The notes under the pieces: generated by a model | What the model was told of the DNA's origin: nothing | The model's input: only the letters and a program-made list of their open reading frames with translations | Database searches by the model: none | Assembly (NCBI RefSeq): GCF_014643375.1 | Contig: NZ_BMJJ01000001.1 | Location: forward strand, 372,001 to 436,000 | Source: Aureimonas glaciei | GTDB lineage: Bacteria > Pseudomonadota > Alphaproteobacteria > Rhizobiales > Rhizobiaceae | DNA: 64,000 nt | Direction of reading: 5' to 3' | Shown: positions 1 to 11,210 of the stretch, piece after piece | Position numbering within the stretch: the stretch's first letter is position 1 | How the letters are laid out: each line of letters begins with the position of its first letter | Made by a program: the position numbers and the translations under genes

Positions 1-1025
1 TCAACGAGAAATTCTTCGTCGACCGCGGCGAAGGACTCGAGGCGCTGAACCCCTATGCCCGCATCATCGTCGACGAGGCGCACCGCCGCGGCATCCACAC
101 CGAGGTCACCGACGCCAAGGGCGGCTTCTTCCGCCTGACCCATGGCAGCCGCTCGATCCATTGCCGCGAGAGCTTGTCGGAGCTGACCTCCGGCGTCGCC
201 GTCTCGATCTGCGACGACAAGGCCGTGACGCGGCGCATGGTCGAGGCCGCCGGCGTGGTGGTGCCCGAGCAGATCGAGGCCGGCGATGACGCGGCGCTAA
301 AAGCCTTCATCGCCCGGCACGGCCAGGTCGTGGTCAAGCCGGCCCGCGGCGAGCAGGGAAGGGGCGTCGCCGTCGGGATCGAAACGATGGAGGACGCCAA
401 GGCGGCGATCGCCGTGGCGCGCGAGCAGTCCGCGCGCGTGCTGGTCGAATCCTGCTTCCAGGGCGAGGACCTGCGCCTCGTCGTCATCGCCTTCCGCCTC
501 GTCGCGGCCGCGCTGCGCCGCCCGCCCCAGATCACCGGCGACGGCACGTCCTCGGTCCGCGACCTGATCGGCCATCTGTCGCGCCGGCGCGCCGCCGCGA
601 CCTCAGGGGAAAGCCAGGTGCCGATCGACGCCGAAACCGAGCGGTGCCTCGCCCAGGCCGGCTTCGGCCTGGAGGATGTCCTGCCCGAGGGCACCCGCAT
701 TACCGTGCGCAAGACCGCCAACCTCCACACCGGCGGCACCATCCACGACGTCACCGGCGAGGTGCATCCGCGGCTCGTCGAGGCGGCGGTGAACGCGGCG
801 CGCGCGATCGACATTCCGGTCTGCGGCATCGACCTGATGGTGAAGGGTCCGCGCGAGCCGGACTACGTGTTCATCGAAGCGAACGAGCGGCCGGGCCTGG
901 CCAATCACGAGCCGCAGCCGACCGCCGAGCGTTTCGTCGACCTGCTCTTCCCGCTGTCGATCCCCGCCCATGCCCGCGAGGCGCAGAGCCGGCGGGGAAG
1001 AGGACGCAAGCATGCCAAGGCTTGA
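1..1025 (+). CDS. ngg: N-acetylglutaminylglutamine synthetase, 3' part (ATP-grasp half)
   Basis: The gene enters from the left edge; the reading frame is open from position 3, so the start and any N-terminal domain lie outside. The roughly 340 visible residues form an ATP-grasp fold like that of cyanophycin synthetase and glutathione synthetase: a lysine-rich VVVKPARGEQGRGV nucleotide-binding stretch, an acidic FIEANERPGL metal site and a central LRLVVI/TADGTS-like loop. In the NAGGN family this half ligates glutamine units to make the dipeptide osmolyte N-acetylglutaminylglutamine amide, and an acetyltransferase domain precedes it; that part cannot be seen here. The stop overlaps the next gene (M42 peptidase, start 1012) by 14 bases, the usual ngg-peptidase pairing, which is the main reason for the specific name. 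Function is inferred from family and neighbour. Confidence 0.85.
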   Translation, partial: NEKFFVDRGEGLEALNPYARIIVDEAHRRGIHTEVTDAKGGFFRLTHGSRSIHCRESLSELTSGVAVSICDDKAVTRRMVEAAGVVVPEQIEAGDDAALKAFIARHGQVVVKPARGEQGRGVAVGIETMEDAKAAIAVAREQSARVLVESCFQGEDLRLVVIAFRLVAAALRRPPQITGDGTSSVRDLIGHLSRRRAAATSGESQVPIDAETERCLAQAGFGLEDVLPEGTRITVRKTANLHTGGTIHDVTGEVHPRLVEAAVNAARAIDIPVCGIDLMVKGPREPDYVFIEANERPGLANHEPQPTAERFVDLLFPLSIPAHAREAQSRRGRGRKHAKA

Positions 1026-2166
1026 TATCGACATCGGCTATCTCGCCGAACAGCTGAAGGGGCTGCTGCGCATTCCGAGCCCGACCGGCTACACCGATAC
1101 GGTGGTGCGCCACGTCTCGCGCGAACTGGAACGGCTCGGCCTCACCGTCGAGCTGACGCGCCGCGGCGCCATCCGCGCCGTGCGCCAGGGTTCGCGCCGC
1201 GCTTCGGCGCGCGCCATCGTCAGCCATGTCGACACGCTCGGCGCGCAGGTGAAGAACCTCAAGGATAATGGACGGCTGGAACTGGTGCCGATCGGCACCT
1301 GGTCGGCGCGCTTTGCCGAGGGCGCCCGCACGACCATCTTTTCCGAGGCCGGCGCCTATCGCGGCACCATCCTGCCGCTGAAAGCCTCCGGCCATACCTA
1401 CAACGAGGAGATCGACAGCCTGCCTGTCGGCTGGGACCATGTCGAGCTGCGGATCGACGCGCTCGCCCGCAACCGCGCGGAGATCGACCGGCTGGGCATC
1501 GAGATCGGCGACATCGTCGCCGTCGACCCGCAGCCGGAATTTCTCGACAACGGCTTCATCGTCTCGCGCCATCTCGACAACAAGGCCGGCGTCGCCGTGG
1601 TGTTGGCCGCCATCCACGCGCTGGAGCGCAACAAGGCGGTGACGCCCGTCGACATCCACTTCCTGTTCACCATCGCGGAAGAAGTGGGCGTCGGCGCCGC
1701 CTCGATCCTCACCGAGGACGTCGCCTCGATGGTGGCGATCGACAACGGCACCTCGGCGCCCGGCCAGGCCTCGTCGGAATTCGGCGTCACCATCGCCATG
1801 GCCGACCAGACCGGCCCCTTCGACTACCATCTGACGAAGAAGCTGGTGCGGCTCTGCAAGGACGAGGAGATCCGCTACCAGAAGGACGTCTTCCGCTACT
1901 ACCGCTCCGATTCCGCCTCGGCGATCGAGGCCGGCCACGACGTGCGCACCGCCCTCATCACTTTCGGCGTCGACGCCTCGCACGGCTGGGAGCGCATCCA
2001 CATGCACGCTTTGCGCTCGCTCGCCGAACTCGTCACCGCCTATGCCGCCTCGCCGGTGGAGATCGAGCGCGACCGCAACCTCCATGCGGGCCTGAAAGGT
2101 TTTACCCGCCAGCCGCTGGCGGAAGCGGCTCAGGACCTCGGCATCGAGAGCGATCCGGCCGAATAG
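1012..2166 (+). CDS. Osmoprotectant NAGGN system M42 family peptidase
   Basis: A 384-residue M42-type aminopeptidase of the kind that accompanies ngg. Metal-ligand motifs are present: SHVDTLG near residue 70, RHLDNKAGV near 185 and the catalytic/metal pair AEEVGVG near 222, with a late HGWERIHMHAL segment supplying the last histidine. The start at 1012 (MPRLDIDIGYL) is preferred over an ATG at 970 because the extra residues are arginine-rich and alien to the family. It overlaps ngg by 14 bases, so the two are translationally coupled. Its exact role in NAGGN metabolism (turnover or trimming of the dipeptide) is not settled by sequence. Confidence 0.88.
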   Translation: MPRLDIDIGYLAEQLKGLLRIPSPTGYTDTVVRHVSRELERLGLTVELTRRGAIRAVRQGSRRASARAIVSHVDTLGAQVKNLKDNGRLELVPIGTWSARFAEGARTTIFSEAGAYRGTILPLKASGHTYNEEIDSLPVGWDHVELRIDALARNRAEIDRLGIEIGDIVAVDPQPEFLDNGFIVSRHLDNKAGVAVVLAAIHALERNKAVTPVDIHFLFTIAEEVGVGAASILTEDVASMVAIDNGTSAPGQASSEFGVTIAMADQTGPFDYHLTKKLVRLCKDEEIRYQKDVFRYYRSDSASAIEAGHDVRTALITFGVDASHGWERIHMHALRSLAELVTAYAASPVEIERDRNLHAGLKGFTRQPLAEAAQDLGIESDPAE

Positions 2167-2201
2167 GCCCGGGCATCGGGCAGGCGGAGTGGCGCTGCTT
2201 T

Positions 2202-2233
2202 GTCCGGAAAGCCGGAAGGCCGGCTTTCCGGAC
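2202..2233 (+). terminator. Strong hairpin after the NAGGN genes
   Basis: A perfect 14-bp inverted repeat (arms 2202-2215 and 2220-2233) with a 4-base loop lies 36 bases after the peptidase stop and 69 bases before the end of the convergent chemoreceptor gene. No long T-run follows on either strand, so it may work as a bidirectional or factor-assisted terminator. Confidence 0.5.
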
Positions 2234-2305
2234 GGAGCTTTGGGACGCCTTACAACCCTCGGCCGCAGGCGCCGGGTCTGGAAGGCCGGCCCCTGGCGTG
2301 AGGCC

Positions 2306-4913
<2,608 letters not shown>

Positions 4914-6113
4914 ATGACCGGTAAGCGGCTTCTCATCTACAGTCATGATTCCTATGGCCTCGGCCATCTCCGGCGCTGCCAGACGATCGCCAACCACCTG
5001 TCGTCGCTGCATGACGACCTCTCGGTGCTGATCATCTCGGGCTCGCCGGTCGTCGGCTCCTTCGACCTGCATCCGCGCGTCGACTTCATCCGCGTGCCCG
5101 GCATCGTCAAGGTCGACAACAACACCTACGCGCCGACGGCGCTGGGGGTGACGACCGAGGAGCTGATGGAGATCCGCTCGGTGATCATCCTGGAGACGGC
5201 GCGGCGCTACAAGCCGGACGTCTTCCTCGTCGACAAGGAGCCCCTCGGCCTGCGCGGCGAGGTGAACGACACGCTGATCCACCTGAAGCAGGCCGGGACG
5301 CGCAACATCCTCGGCATTCGTGAAGTGATGGACGATCCCGCCCGGCTGCGCGAGGAGTGGGAGCGCAAGGGCGCCATCGACGCGGTGGACAATCTCTACG
5401 ACGAGATCTGGGTCTACGGGCCGCAGGCAGTGTTCGAGCCGCTGGAGGGGGTGGGCCTCGCCGACAAGACCATGCAGCGGGTGCGCTATACCGGCTATCT
5501 CCGCCGCGCCGTCGGCGCGTTCTCCGACGAGACGCCGGACGAGGAAGAACCCTATATCCTCGTCACGGCCGGCGGCGGCAATGACGGCGCGGTGATGCTC
5601 GACTGGCTGATCGGCGCCTACGAGGCCGATCCGAGCCTGCCGCACCGGGCCAAGATCGTCTTCGGGCCCTTCCTGTCCGGCGACGAGCGGCAGGGTTTCC
5701 GCGACCGCGTGGCGCGGCTCGACCGGATCCAGGCGATCAACTTCCACACCAACATGGAAGCCATGGTCGAGGGTGCCGCCGGCCTCGTCACCATGGGCGG
5801 CTACAACACGTTCTGCGAGATCATCTCCTTCGACAAGCCGGCGCTGATCGTGCCGCGCACGCATCCGCGGCTGGAACAGTACATCCGCGCCTCGCGGGCG
5901 CAGGAACTGGGCCTCGCCCGCATGATGCTGCCGGATGGGGACGACGATGCCGGCCGCATGGCCGCCGCGCTGCACGGCCTGCCGTTCCAGCCGAAACCCT
6001 CGGCAGCGCGGCTGCCGGGCCTTTTGTCGGGGCTGGAGCAGATCGAGATCCTGTTCAGTGCCGCCGTTGCCGAGCGCGGCCGCCGCCCCGTGCTCGCGAC
6101 GACGGGCGGCTGA
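4914..6113 (+). CDS. MurG-like (GT28-type) glycosyltransferase, first gene of operon
   Basis: A 399-residue GT-B protein. The N-terminal GLGHLRR motif (residues 15-21) is the glycine-rich loop typical of MurG/GT28-like enzymes, and a C-terminal MGGYNTFCEI segment (about 293-302) followed by PRTHPRLEQ corresponds to the nucleotide-sugar site. No signal peptide or membrane segment is evident, so it should act at the cytoplasmic side. It is the first of eleven tightly packed genes and a paralogue of the product at 9217-10404, which has GIGHLKR and QGGYNTT at the same places. Donor and acceptor sugars are unknown. The next gene starts 7 bases after its stop. Confidence 0.85.
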   Translation: MTGKRLLIYSHDSYGLGHLRRCQTIANHLSSLHDDLSVLIISGSPVVGSFDLHPRVDFIRVPGIVKVDNNTYAPTALGVTTEELMEIRSVIILETARRYKPDVFLVDKEPLGLRGEVNDTLIHLKQAGTRNILGIREVMDDPARLREEWERKGAIDAVDNLYDEIWVYGPQAVFEPLEGVGLADKTMQRVRYTGYLRRAVGAFSDETPDEEEPYILVTAGGGNDGAVMLDWLIGAYEADPSLPHRAKIVFGPFLSGDERQGFRDRVARLDRIQAINFHTNMEAMVEGAAGLVTMGGYNTFCEIISFDKPALIVPRTHPRLEQYIRASRAQELGLARMMLPDGDDDAGRMAAALHGLPFQPKPSAARLPGLLSGLEQIEILFSAAVAERGRRPVLATTGG

Positions 6114-6120
6114 CGGCGGC

Positions 6121-7401
6121 ATGGAGCAGACCATTGCGTGGCCTCGGGTCGCCATCGTCCTCAAGGGCTATCCGCGCCTCTCGGAAACCTTCATCGCCCA
6201 GGAAATCCTCGGCCTGAAGCAGCTCGGCCTGAAGCTGACGCTGGTGTCGCTGCGCCTGCCGACCGACGAGCGCGAGCACCCCGTGCATGGCGAGATCGCC
6301 GAGGTGCCGAACTACCTGCCGGAATATCTCTACACCGATCCCCTCCGGGTGTTTCGCGCCTGGCGGATCGCGCGAAAACTGCCCTTCTACGCCGAGGCGA
6401 AGCGGCAGTTCCTACGCGACTGGCGCCGCGACCCGACGCCCAACCGCGGCCGCCGTTTCGGCCAGGCGCTGGTGCTGGCGGCGGAGATGCCCGCGGACGT
6501 CGGGCTGATCTACGTGCATTTCCTGCACACGCCGGGCTCCGTCGCCCGCTATGCCGGCCGCATGCTCGGCCTGCCCTTCGCGGTTTCGGCCCATGCCAAG
6601 GACATCTGGACCCTTCAAGACTGGGAGAAGCGCGAAAAACTCGCCGACTGCGCCTTCCTCGTCACCTGCACGGCGGCGAATGCCGAGCATCTCCAGGCGC
6701 TGGCGCCCGATCCCGCCCGCGTCGGCCTCGTCTACCACGGCCTGGATTTCGGCCGTTTCCCGCCGCCGGACGATGGCGCGCCGGACGACGGCGATCGCGA
6801 CGGCCGCGATCGCGACGGCCGCGATCCCGCGCGGCCCGTAAAACTGCTGACCGTCGGCCGCCTCGTCGACAAGAAGGGCTATCGCGGGCTGTTCGACGCC
6901 CTCGCGCTGTTGCCGGCCGGCTGCCACTGGCGGCTCGACATCATCGGCGGCGGGCCGCTGAAAGCCGAGCTGAAGGCCCGCGCCAAGGCGCTCGGCCTGG
7001 CCGATCGCATCACCTTTCTCGGCGCCATGGCGCAGGCGGAGATCCTTGAGCGCTACCGCACCGCCGACATCTTTCCGCTGAACTGCCGCGTCTCCGACGA
7101 CGGCGACCGCGACGGCCTGCCGAACGTGTTGATGGAGGCGCAGAGCCAGCGTCTCCTCTGCGTCTCGACGCGCGTCTCGGCGATCCCCGAACTCATCATC
7201 GACGGAGAGACGGGCCTGCTGGTGCCGCCGAACGACCCGGAGGCCTTTGCCGCGGCGCTGTCGCGCGCCATCGCCGATCCGGCGCTGCGCCGGCGCCTGG
7301 CCGAGGCGGGGCTTGACCGCGTCACCCGGCATTTCGGCTATGCCGCCGGCGTCAAGACGATCTTCCGGCGGATCGGGGAGACGCTCGGACGGCGCGCATG
7401 A
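6121..7401 (+). CDS. GT4-family glycosyltransferase
   Basis: A 426-residue GT-B glycosyltransferase. The N-terminal domain opens with LKGYPRLSETFIAQE, a signature of colanic-acid/exopolysaccharide-type GT4 enzymes, and SAHAKDIW follows in the acceptor domain. The C-terminal domain has LTVGRLVDKKGY and an E-x7-E-like donor site around PNVLMEAQSQ. The start ATG at 6121 is chosen because the frame upstream overlaps the preceding gene and is arginine-rich. A 15-bp tandem duplication at 6791-6820 adds a DRDGR-DRDGR linker between the two Rossmann domains. The stop overlaps the next start by 4 bases. Likely extends a glycan in the same pathway as its neighbours; specificity unknown. Confidence 0.87.
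   Translation: MEQTIAWPRVAIVLKGYPRLSETFIAQEILGLKQLGLKLTLVSLRLPTDEREHPVHGEIAEVPNYLPEYLYTDPLRVFRAWRIARKLPFYAEAKRQFLRDWRRDPTPNRGRRFGQALVLAAEMPADVGLIYVHFLHTPGSVARYAGRMLGLPFAVSAHAKDIWTLQDWEKREKLADCAFLVTCTAANAEHLQALAPDPARVGLVYHGLDFGRFPPPDDGAPDDGDRDGRDRDGRDPARPVKLLTVGRLVDKKGYRGLFDALALLPAGCHWRLDIIGGGPLKAELKARAKALGLADRITFLGAMAQAEILERYRTADIFPLNCRVSDDGDRDGLPNVLMEAQSQRLLCVSTRVSAIPELIIDGETGLLVPPNDPEAFAAALSRAIADPALRRRLAEAGLDRVTRHFGYAAGVKTIFRRIGETLGRRA
6791..6820 (+). repeat. In-frame 15-bp tandem repeat in glycosyltransferase linker
   Basis: Two identical copies of a 15-base unit (6791-6805 and 6806-6820) followed by a partial third. The unit is itself rich in CGATCG palindromes. It encodes an Asp/Arg linker between the two GT-B domains and preserves the reading frame. 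Confidence 0.85.
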
Positions 7402-8555
7402 GGATCGCCTTCTACGCCCCGATGAAGCCGCCGGGCGATCCCGTCCCCTCGGGCGACCGCCGCGTCGCGCGGCTCCTCATCCAGGCGCTGGAGCGCAGCG
7501 GCGCCGAGGTGGAAGTTGCCTCCGCCTTCCGCAGCTACGATCGCGGCGACGAGGAGCGCCAGGCGCGGCTGATGCGGCTGGGGGCGCGGCTCGCCGGGCG
7601 GCTCGTCGCCGGCTACCGCCGTCGGCCGGAAACGCGGCCCGATCTCTGGTTCACCTATCACCTCTACCACAAGGCGCCCGACCCTCTCGGGCCTGATGTG
7701 GCGGCCGCTCTCGGCGTTCCCTATGTCGTCGCCGAGGCCTCGCATGCGCCGAAACAGGCCGGCGGGCGCTGGGACGCCGGCTTTCGCGCCGCCGAGGCGG
7801 CGATCCGGGCCGCCGACCGCATCTATTGCCTGAACCCCGTCGACGCCGCCTGCCTTGCGCCGCTCGTCAAGCGGCCCGAGGTCCTCTGCGACCTGCCGCC
7901 CTTCATCGACACGGCGCCGTTCCTCCGGACGGCGGAGGCGCGGGTCGCGGCGCGCCGTCTCCTGGAGCAGCGCTACGGCCTCGCCCCGGACGTGCCGCTG
8001 CTCCTGACCGTGGCGATGATGCGCGACGACCAGAAACTGCGCTCCTACCAGGTGCTGGCCGAGTCGCTCTCGCTTCTCGGCGACCGCCCTTTTCAGCTGC
8101 TGGTCGTCGGCGATGGGTCTGCCGCATCGGCGGTGCGGCAGTTGATGGCGCCTTTCGGCGACCGGGTCGCCTTCGCCGGCCTGTGCGAGGGCAAGGATCT
8201 CCTCGACGCCTATGCCGGCGCCGACCTCTTCGTCTGGCCGGCAGTGAAGGAGGCGGTCGGCCTCGTCTTCCTGGAGGCCGCGGCATCCGGCCTTGCGATC
8301 GTCGCCGGCCGCTCGGGCGGCATCGACCATGTCGTCGCGGACGGCGAGACCGGGCTCGTCTCTCCGGCGGGCGATGCCGCCGCCCTGGCAGCGGGGATCG
8401 CCGCGCTCCTCGACGATCCCGACCGCCGGCGGACCATGGGGGAGGCCGGCGCGCGCCGCGCCGTGGCGGTTAACGACATCGCGGCGGCGGCCCGCCTCTT
8501 CGCGGACGATCTGACGGACTTGGTGAGCCGGCATAGCAAAAGGGGTGGGCGATGA
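7398..8555 (+). CDS. GT4-family glycosyltransferase
   Basis: A 385-residue GT-B glycosyltransferase. The N-terminus has FYAPMKPPGDPVPSGDRRVA, a GT4 nucleotide-sugar-enzyme pattern, and the C-terminus carries the E-x7-E-type donor motif (KEAVGLVFLEAAASG) and SGGIDHVVADGETG. It begins inside the stop of the previous gene (ATGA overlap) and ends with the same overlap into the phosphatase gene, so translation is coupled on both sides. No membrane segment. Together with the products at 4914, 6121 and 9217 it makes four consecutive-pathway transferases, which suggests assembly of a defined oligosaccharide. Substrate unknown. Confidence 0.87.
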   Translation: MRIAFYAPMKPPGDPVPSGDRRVARLLIQALERSGAEVEVASAFRSYDRGDEERQARLMRLGARLAGRLVAGYRRRPETRPDLWFTYHLYHKAPDPLGPDVAAALGVPYVVAEASHAPKQAGGRWDAGFRAAEAAIRAADRIYCLNPVDAACLAPLVKRPEVLCDLPPFIDTAPFLRTAEARVAARRLLEQRYGLAPDVPLLLTVAMMRDDQKLRSYQVLAESLSLLGDRPFQLLVVGDGSAASAVRQLMAPFGDRVAFAGLCEGKDLLDAYAGADLFVWPAVKEAVGLVFLEAAASGLAIVAGRSGGIDHVVADGETGLVSPAGDAAALAAGIAALLDDPDRRRTMGEAGARRAVAVNDIAAAARLFADDLTDLVSRHSKRGGR

Positions 8556-9220
8556 TCCAGCTCCTGCTCTTTCGCCACGCGCCGACCCCGTGGAATGCCG
8601 AGCGGCGCCTTCAGGGCCGCTCCGACATTCCGCTCTCGCCGGAAGGCGCGGCGCAGGCGAGGGCCTGGCGCCTGCCTGAGGATGCCGCCGGCTGGCCGTG
8701 CCTGTCGAGCCCGCTGCTGCGCGCCCGGCAGACGGCCGAGGCCATGGGCCTCTCGCCGCAGGTCGCTTCCGCCTTCGTCGAAATGGATTGGGGCGGCTAT
8801 GAGGGCCGTCGCCTGGCCGAGCTGCGGCAGGAATTCGGGCCCGTCCTGGCGGCCGAAGAGGCCGAGGGGCTCGACTTCCGGCCGCCGGGCGGCGAGAGCC
8901 CGCGTGCGGTCGGGGAGCGGGCCCTCGCGGGCCTCGCGGCTCTGCGGGAAGACAGCATCGTCGTCACCCACAAAGGCGTCCTGCGGCCGCTGTTCGCGCT
9001 GGCCACCGGCTGGGACATGCAGGCAGCGCCCCCGATCAAGATCCGCGACGGTTGCTGCCACCGCTTCGCCCTCGATGCGGGCCGGCTGCGGCTGGTCGAA
9101 CCGAACATCCCGCTGCAGCGTTGCGACCCGAGCGCCGCGGCCCCCGCCACGTCAGCCCCGCCGAACACGCCGGCCCACTCGATCCAGCCAACCTGGTCAG
9201 ACAAGGAAAACCTGCCGTGA
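8552..9220 (+). CDS. Histidine phosphatase family protein
   Basis: A 222-residue member of the histidine phosphatase (phosphoglycerate-mutase-like) superfamily. The phosphoryl-accepting motif is LLFRHAPTPWN at residues 5-15, an RHA variant of RHG that is seen in the family, and the second catalytic histidine lies in VTHKGVLRPL. Such enzymes next to glycosyltransferases often remove phosphate from a sugar phosphate; that role is inferred here. The last 35 residues are proline-rich and have no clear homologue pattern. It is locked into the operon by 4-base overlaps with both neighbours. Confidence 0.82.
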   Translation: MIQLLLFRHAPTPWNAERRLQGRSDIPLSPEGAAQARAWRLPEDAAGWPCLSSPLLRARQTAEAMGLSPQVASAFVEMDWGGYEGRRLAELRQEFGPVLAAEEAEGLDFRPPGGESPRAVGERALAGLAALREDSIVVTHKGVLRPLFALATGWDMQAAPPIKIRDGCCHRFALDAGRLRLVEPNIPLQRCDPSAAAPATSAPPNTPAHSIQPTWSDKENLP

Positions 9221-10404
9221 GCGAGCGCGTCCTGTTCTACGTTCAGCATCTCCTCGGCATCGGCCATCTCAAGCGCGCCGCCGCCATCGCCGCGGCGATG
9301 GCCGATGCCGGGCTCGAGGTCACCGTCGCCCATGGCGGCGCCGAGGTGCCGGATGTGACCTATCCCGGCGCGCGGGTGCACCAGCTGCCGCCGGCCGGCA
9401 TCCGCGGCAACGACTTCTCCAACCTCGTCGATGAACACGGCAACGACGCCGACGACGCTTGGCGCGCCCGCCGCCGCGACGACCTACTCGGCCTTGCCCG
9501 GGACTTTCGTCCCGACGTGGTGCTGTTCGAGCTGTTCCCTTTCGGCCGCCGCCAGTTCCGCTTCGAGTTGCTGCCGCTGATCGAGGAGCTGCGGTCCTGG
9601 TCGCCGCGTCCCGCGATCCTTTCTTCGGTGCGCGATATCCTGGTGCGGCCGGTGAAAGCCGAGCGCGAGACAGAGGCGGCCGATCTCATCGCAAAATCCT
9701 TCGACGAGATCCTCGTGCATGGCGACCCCGCCTTCGTCTCCTTCGGCGACAGTTTCGGCCCCGCCGACCGGATCGCCGACAAGCTGCGCTATACCGGCTA
9801 TGTCAGCTCCGAGATCCGGACGGGGCGCGAGCCGGCGCCGGCGAGCGGTCCCGGCGAGGTGATCGTTTCGGCCGGCGGCGGGGCGGCCGGCCTGCCGCTG
9901 ATGCAGGCGGCCCTCGCCGCGCGCCCGCAGACCACGGCCTATGGCCTCGACTGGCGTCTTTTGACCGGCCCGCGTCTGCCGGAAGCGCATTTTCGCACCG
10001 TCGTCGGCTTGGCCGAGGCCGCGGCGGCAAAGGGCGGGGGGGCGATCACCGTCGAGCGTTTCCGTCCGGACTTCCCCCAATTGCTCCGCACGGCGGCGCT
10101 GTCGGTGTCGCAGGGCGGCTACAACACCACGATCGACCTCCTGCGCGCCGGTGTGCCCGCCATCGTCGTGCCCTTCGGCGCCGAGGAAGAGACCGAGCAG
10201 GAGGACCGCGCCCGGCGCCTCGCCGAGCGCGGTTTTCTCCAGGTGCTGGACGAATCGGCGCTCGGCACGCTGGCCGGCGTGATCGACGCGGCGCTCGCCG
10301 ATGCGCCGCGTCGCCGCGCCATGGCGCCGGTGGATTTCGCCCTCGACGGCGCCGCCCGCACCGCCGAGATCGTCGCTTTGCACGCCCGGCGGCGCCCGCT
10401 GTGA
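9217..10404 (+). CDS. MurG-like (GT28-type) glycosyltransferase, second paralogue
   Basis: A 395-residue GT-B glycosyltransferase starting with GTG at 9217, four bases inside the upstream gene and about 7 bases after an AAGGAAAA ribosome-binding stretch. GIGHLKR near residues 12-18 and SQGGYNTTIDLLRAG near 296-310 mirror the motifs of the product at 4914, as does the loop LRYTGYVSSE. The two are probably ancient duplicates that add related sugars. An acidic EEETEQEDRA segment near the C-terminus is a distinguishing feature. An upstream ATG (9052) would overlap the phosphatase by 170 bases and is rejected. Confidence 0.85.
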   Translation: MSERVLFYVQHLLGIGHLKRAAAIAAAMADAGLEVTVAHGGAEVPDVTYPGARVHQLPPAGIRGNDFSNLVDEHGNDADDAWRARRRDDLLGLARDFRPDVVLFELFPFGRRQFRFELLPLIEELRSWSPRPAILSSVRDILVRPVKAERETEAADLIAKSFDEILVHGDPAFVSFGDSFGPADRIADKLRYTGYVSSEIRTGREPAPASGPGEVIVSAGGGAAGLPLMQAALAARPQTTAYGLDWRLLTGPRLPEAHFRTVVGLAEAAAAKGGGAITVERFRPDFPQLLRTAALSVSQGGYNTTIDLLRAGVPAIVVPFGAEEETEQEDRARRLAERGFLQVLDESALGTLAGVIDAALADAPRRRAMAPVDFALDGAARTAEIVALHARRRPL

Positions 10405-11210
10405 GGGCGGAGGGTCCGCATTGGGCTGCGCTCGATGCGGCCCTCGAGGCCTGTGCCGCCGACGGACGGCCAGTCGACTTCTGGCTGCGCGACGACGATG
10501 CGGTGGCGCCGACGCCATCGCTGGAGCGGCTATTGGCGCTCGCCGCCGATCATGGTGTGCCGCTGGCGCTGGCGGTGATTCCGGCCGGCGCGACGCCGGC
10601 GCTGGCCGACCGCCTGGCCGGACTTGCCGGCGTCACGGTTCTTCAGCACGGCTTTTCCCATGCCGATCACAGCGCCCCCGGCGCCAAGAAATGCGAGCTC
10701 GGCCTGGATCGTCCCGCAGACGTCGTGCTCGGCGAGTTGGTGCGAGGCCGCGAACTCCTGTCGATGTTTGCGCGCACCGCGCCTGTCCTCGTACCGCCGT
10801 GGAACCGCATCGACCCGGCTTTGGCCGCGCGCCTGCCGGATCTCGGCTTTGCCGCGCTGTCGACCTATGGCGACCGCCCGCTGCCGTCGGGCGCTTCAGG
10901 CGACGCGGCCGGGCTGGTGCTGATCAACACCCATGTCGACCCGGTGGACTGGCATGGCGGTCGCGGCTTTCTCGGCGAGGCGGCGGTGCTCGGACGCCTC
11001 TCTGACCGCCTGCGGCGGATGGCGGCGGGGAGCGCCGACCGGAGCGAAGCGACGGGAATTCTCACCCACCATCTCGTCCACGACGACGAAACCTTCGACT
11101 TCGTCGAAAAACTCTTACAAACAACGACTAGGCAGGGCTTCTGCCGCTGGCATTCGCCGGAAACGCTGCTAGGTCTTGACGGACCAGGCAAAGGAGCCCC
11201 CGCCCGATGA
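10401..11210 (+). CDS. Polysaccharide-deacetylase-like protein
   Basis: A 269-residue protein starting with GTG at 10401 in a GTGA overlap. It has the layout of a carbohydrate esterase 4 / NodB-like barrel: an early Asp-rich FWLRDDDA motif (about residues 23-30), a His motif QHGFSHADHSAPG (about 82-94), a PPWNRID motif (about 132-138) and a late NTHVDPVDWHG. There is no signal peptide, so it would work in the cytoplasm on a sugar or lipid-linked intermediate, unlike secreted chitin deacetylases. Spacing of the His/Asp metal ligands is not that of a textbook NodB, so activity is uncertain. Overlaps the ABC ATPase gene by 4 bases. Confidence 0.75.
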   Translation: MRAEGPHWAALDAALEACAADGRPVDFWLRDDDAVAPTPSLERLLALAADHGVPLALAVIPAGATPALADRLAGLAGVTVLQHGFSHADHSAPGAKKCELGLDRPADVVLGELVRGRELLSMFARTAPVLVPPWNRIDPALAARLPDLGFAALSTYGDRPLPSGASGDAAGLVLINTHVDPVDWHGGRGFLGEAAVLGRLSDRLRRMAAGSADRSEATGILTHHLVHDDETFDFVEKLLQTTTRQGFCRWHSPETLLGLDGPGKGAPAR

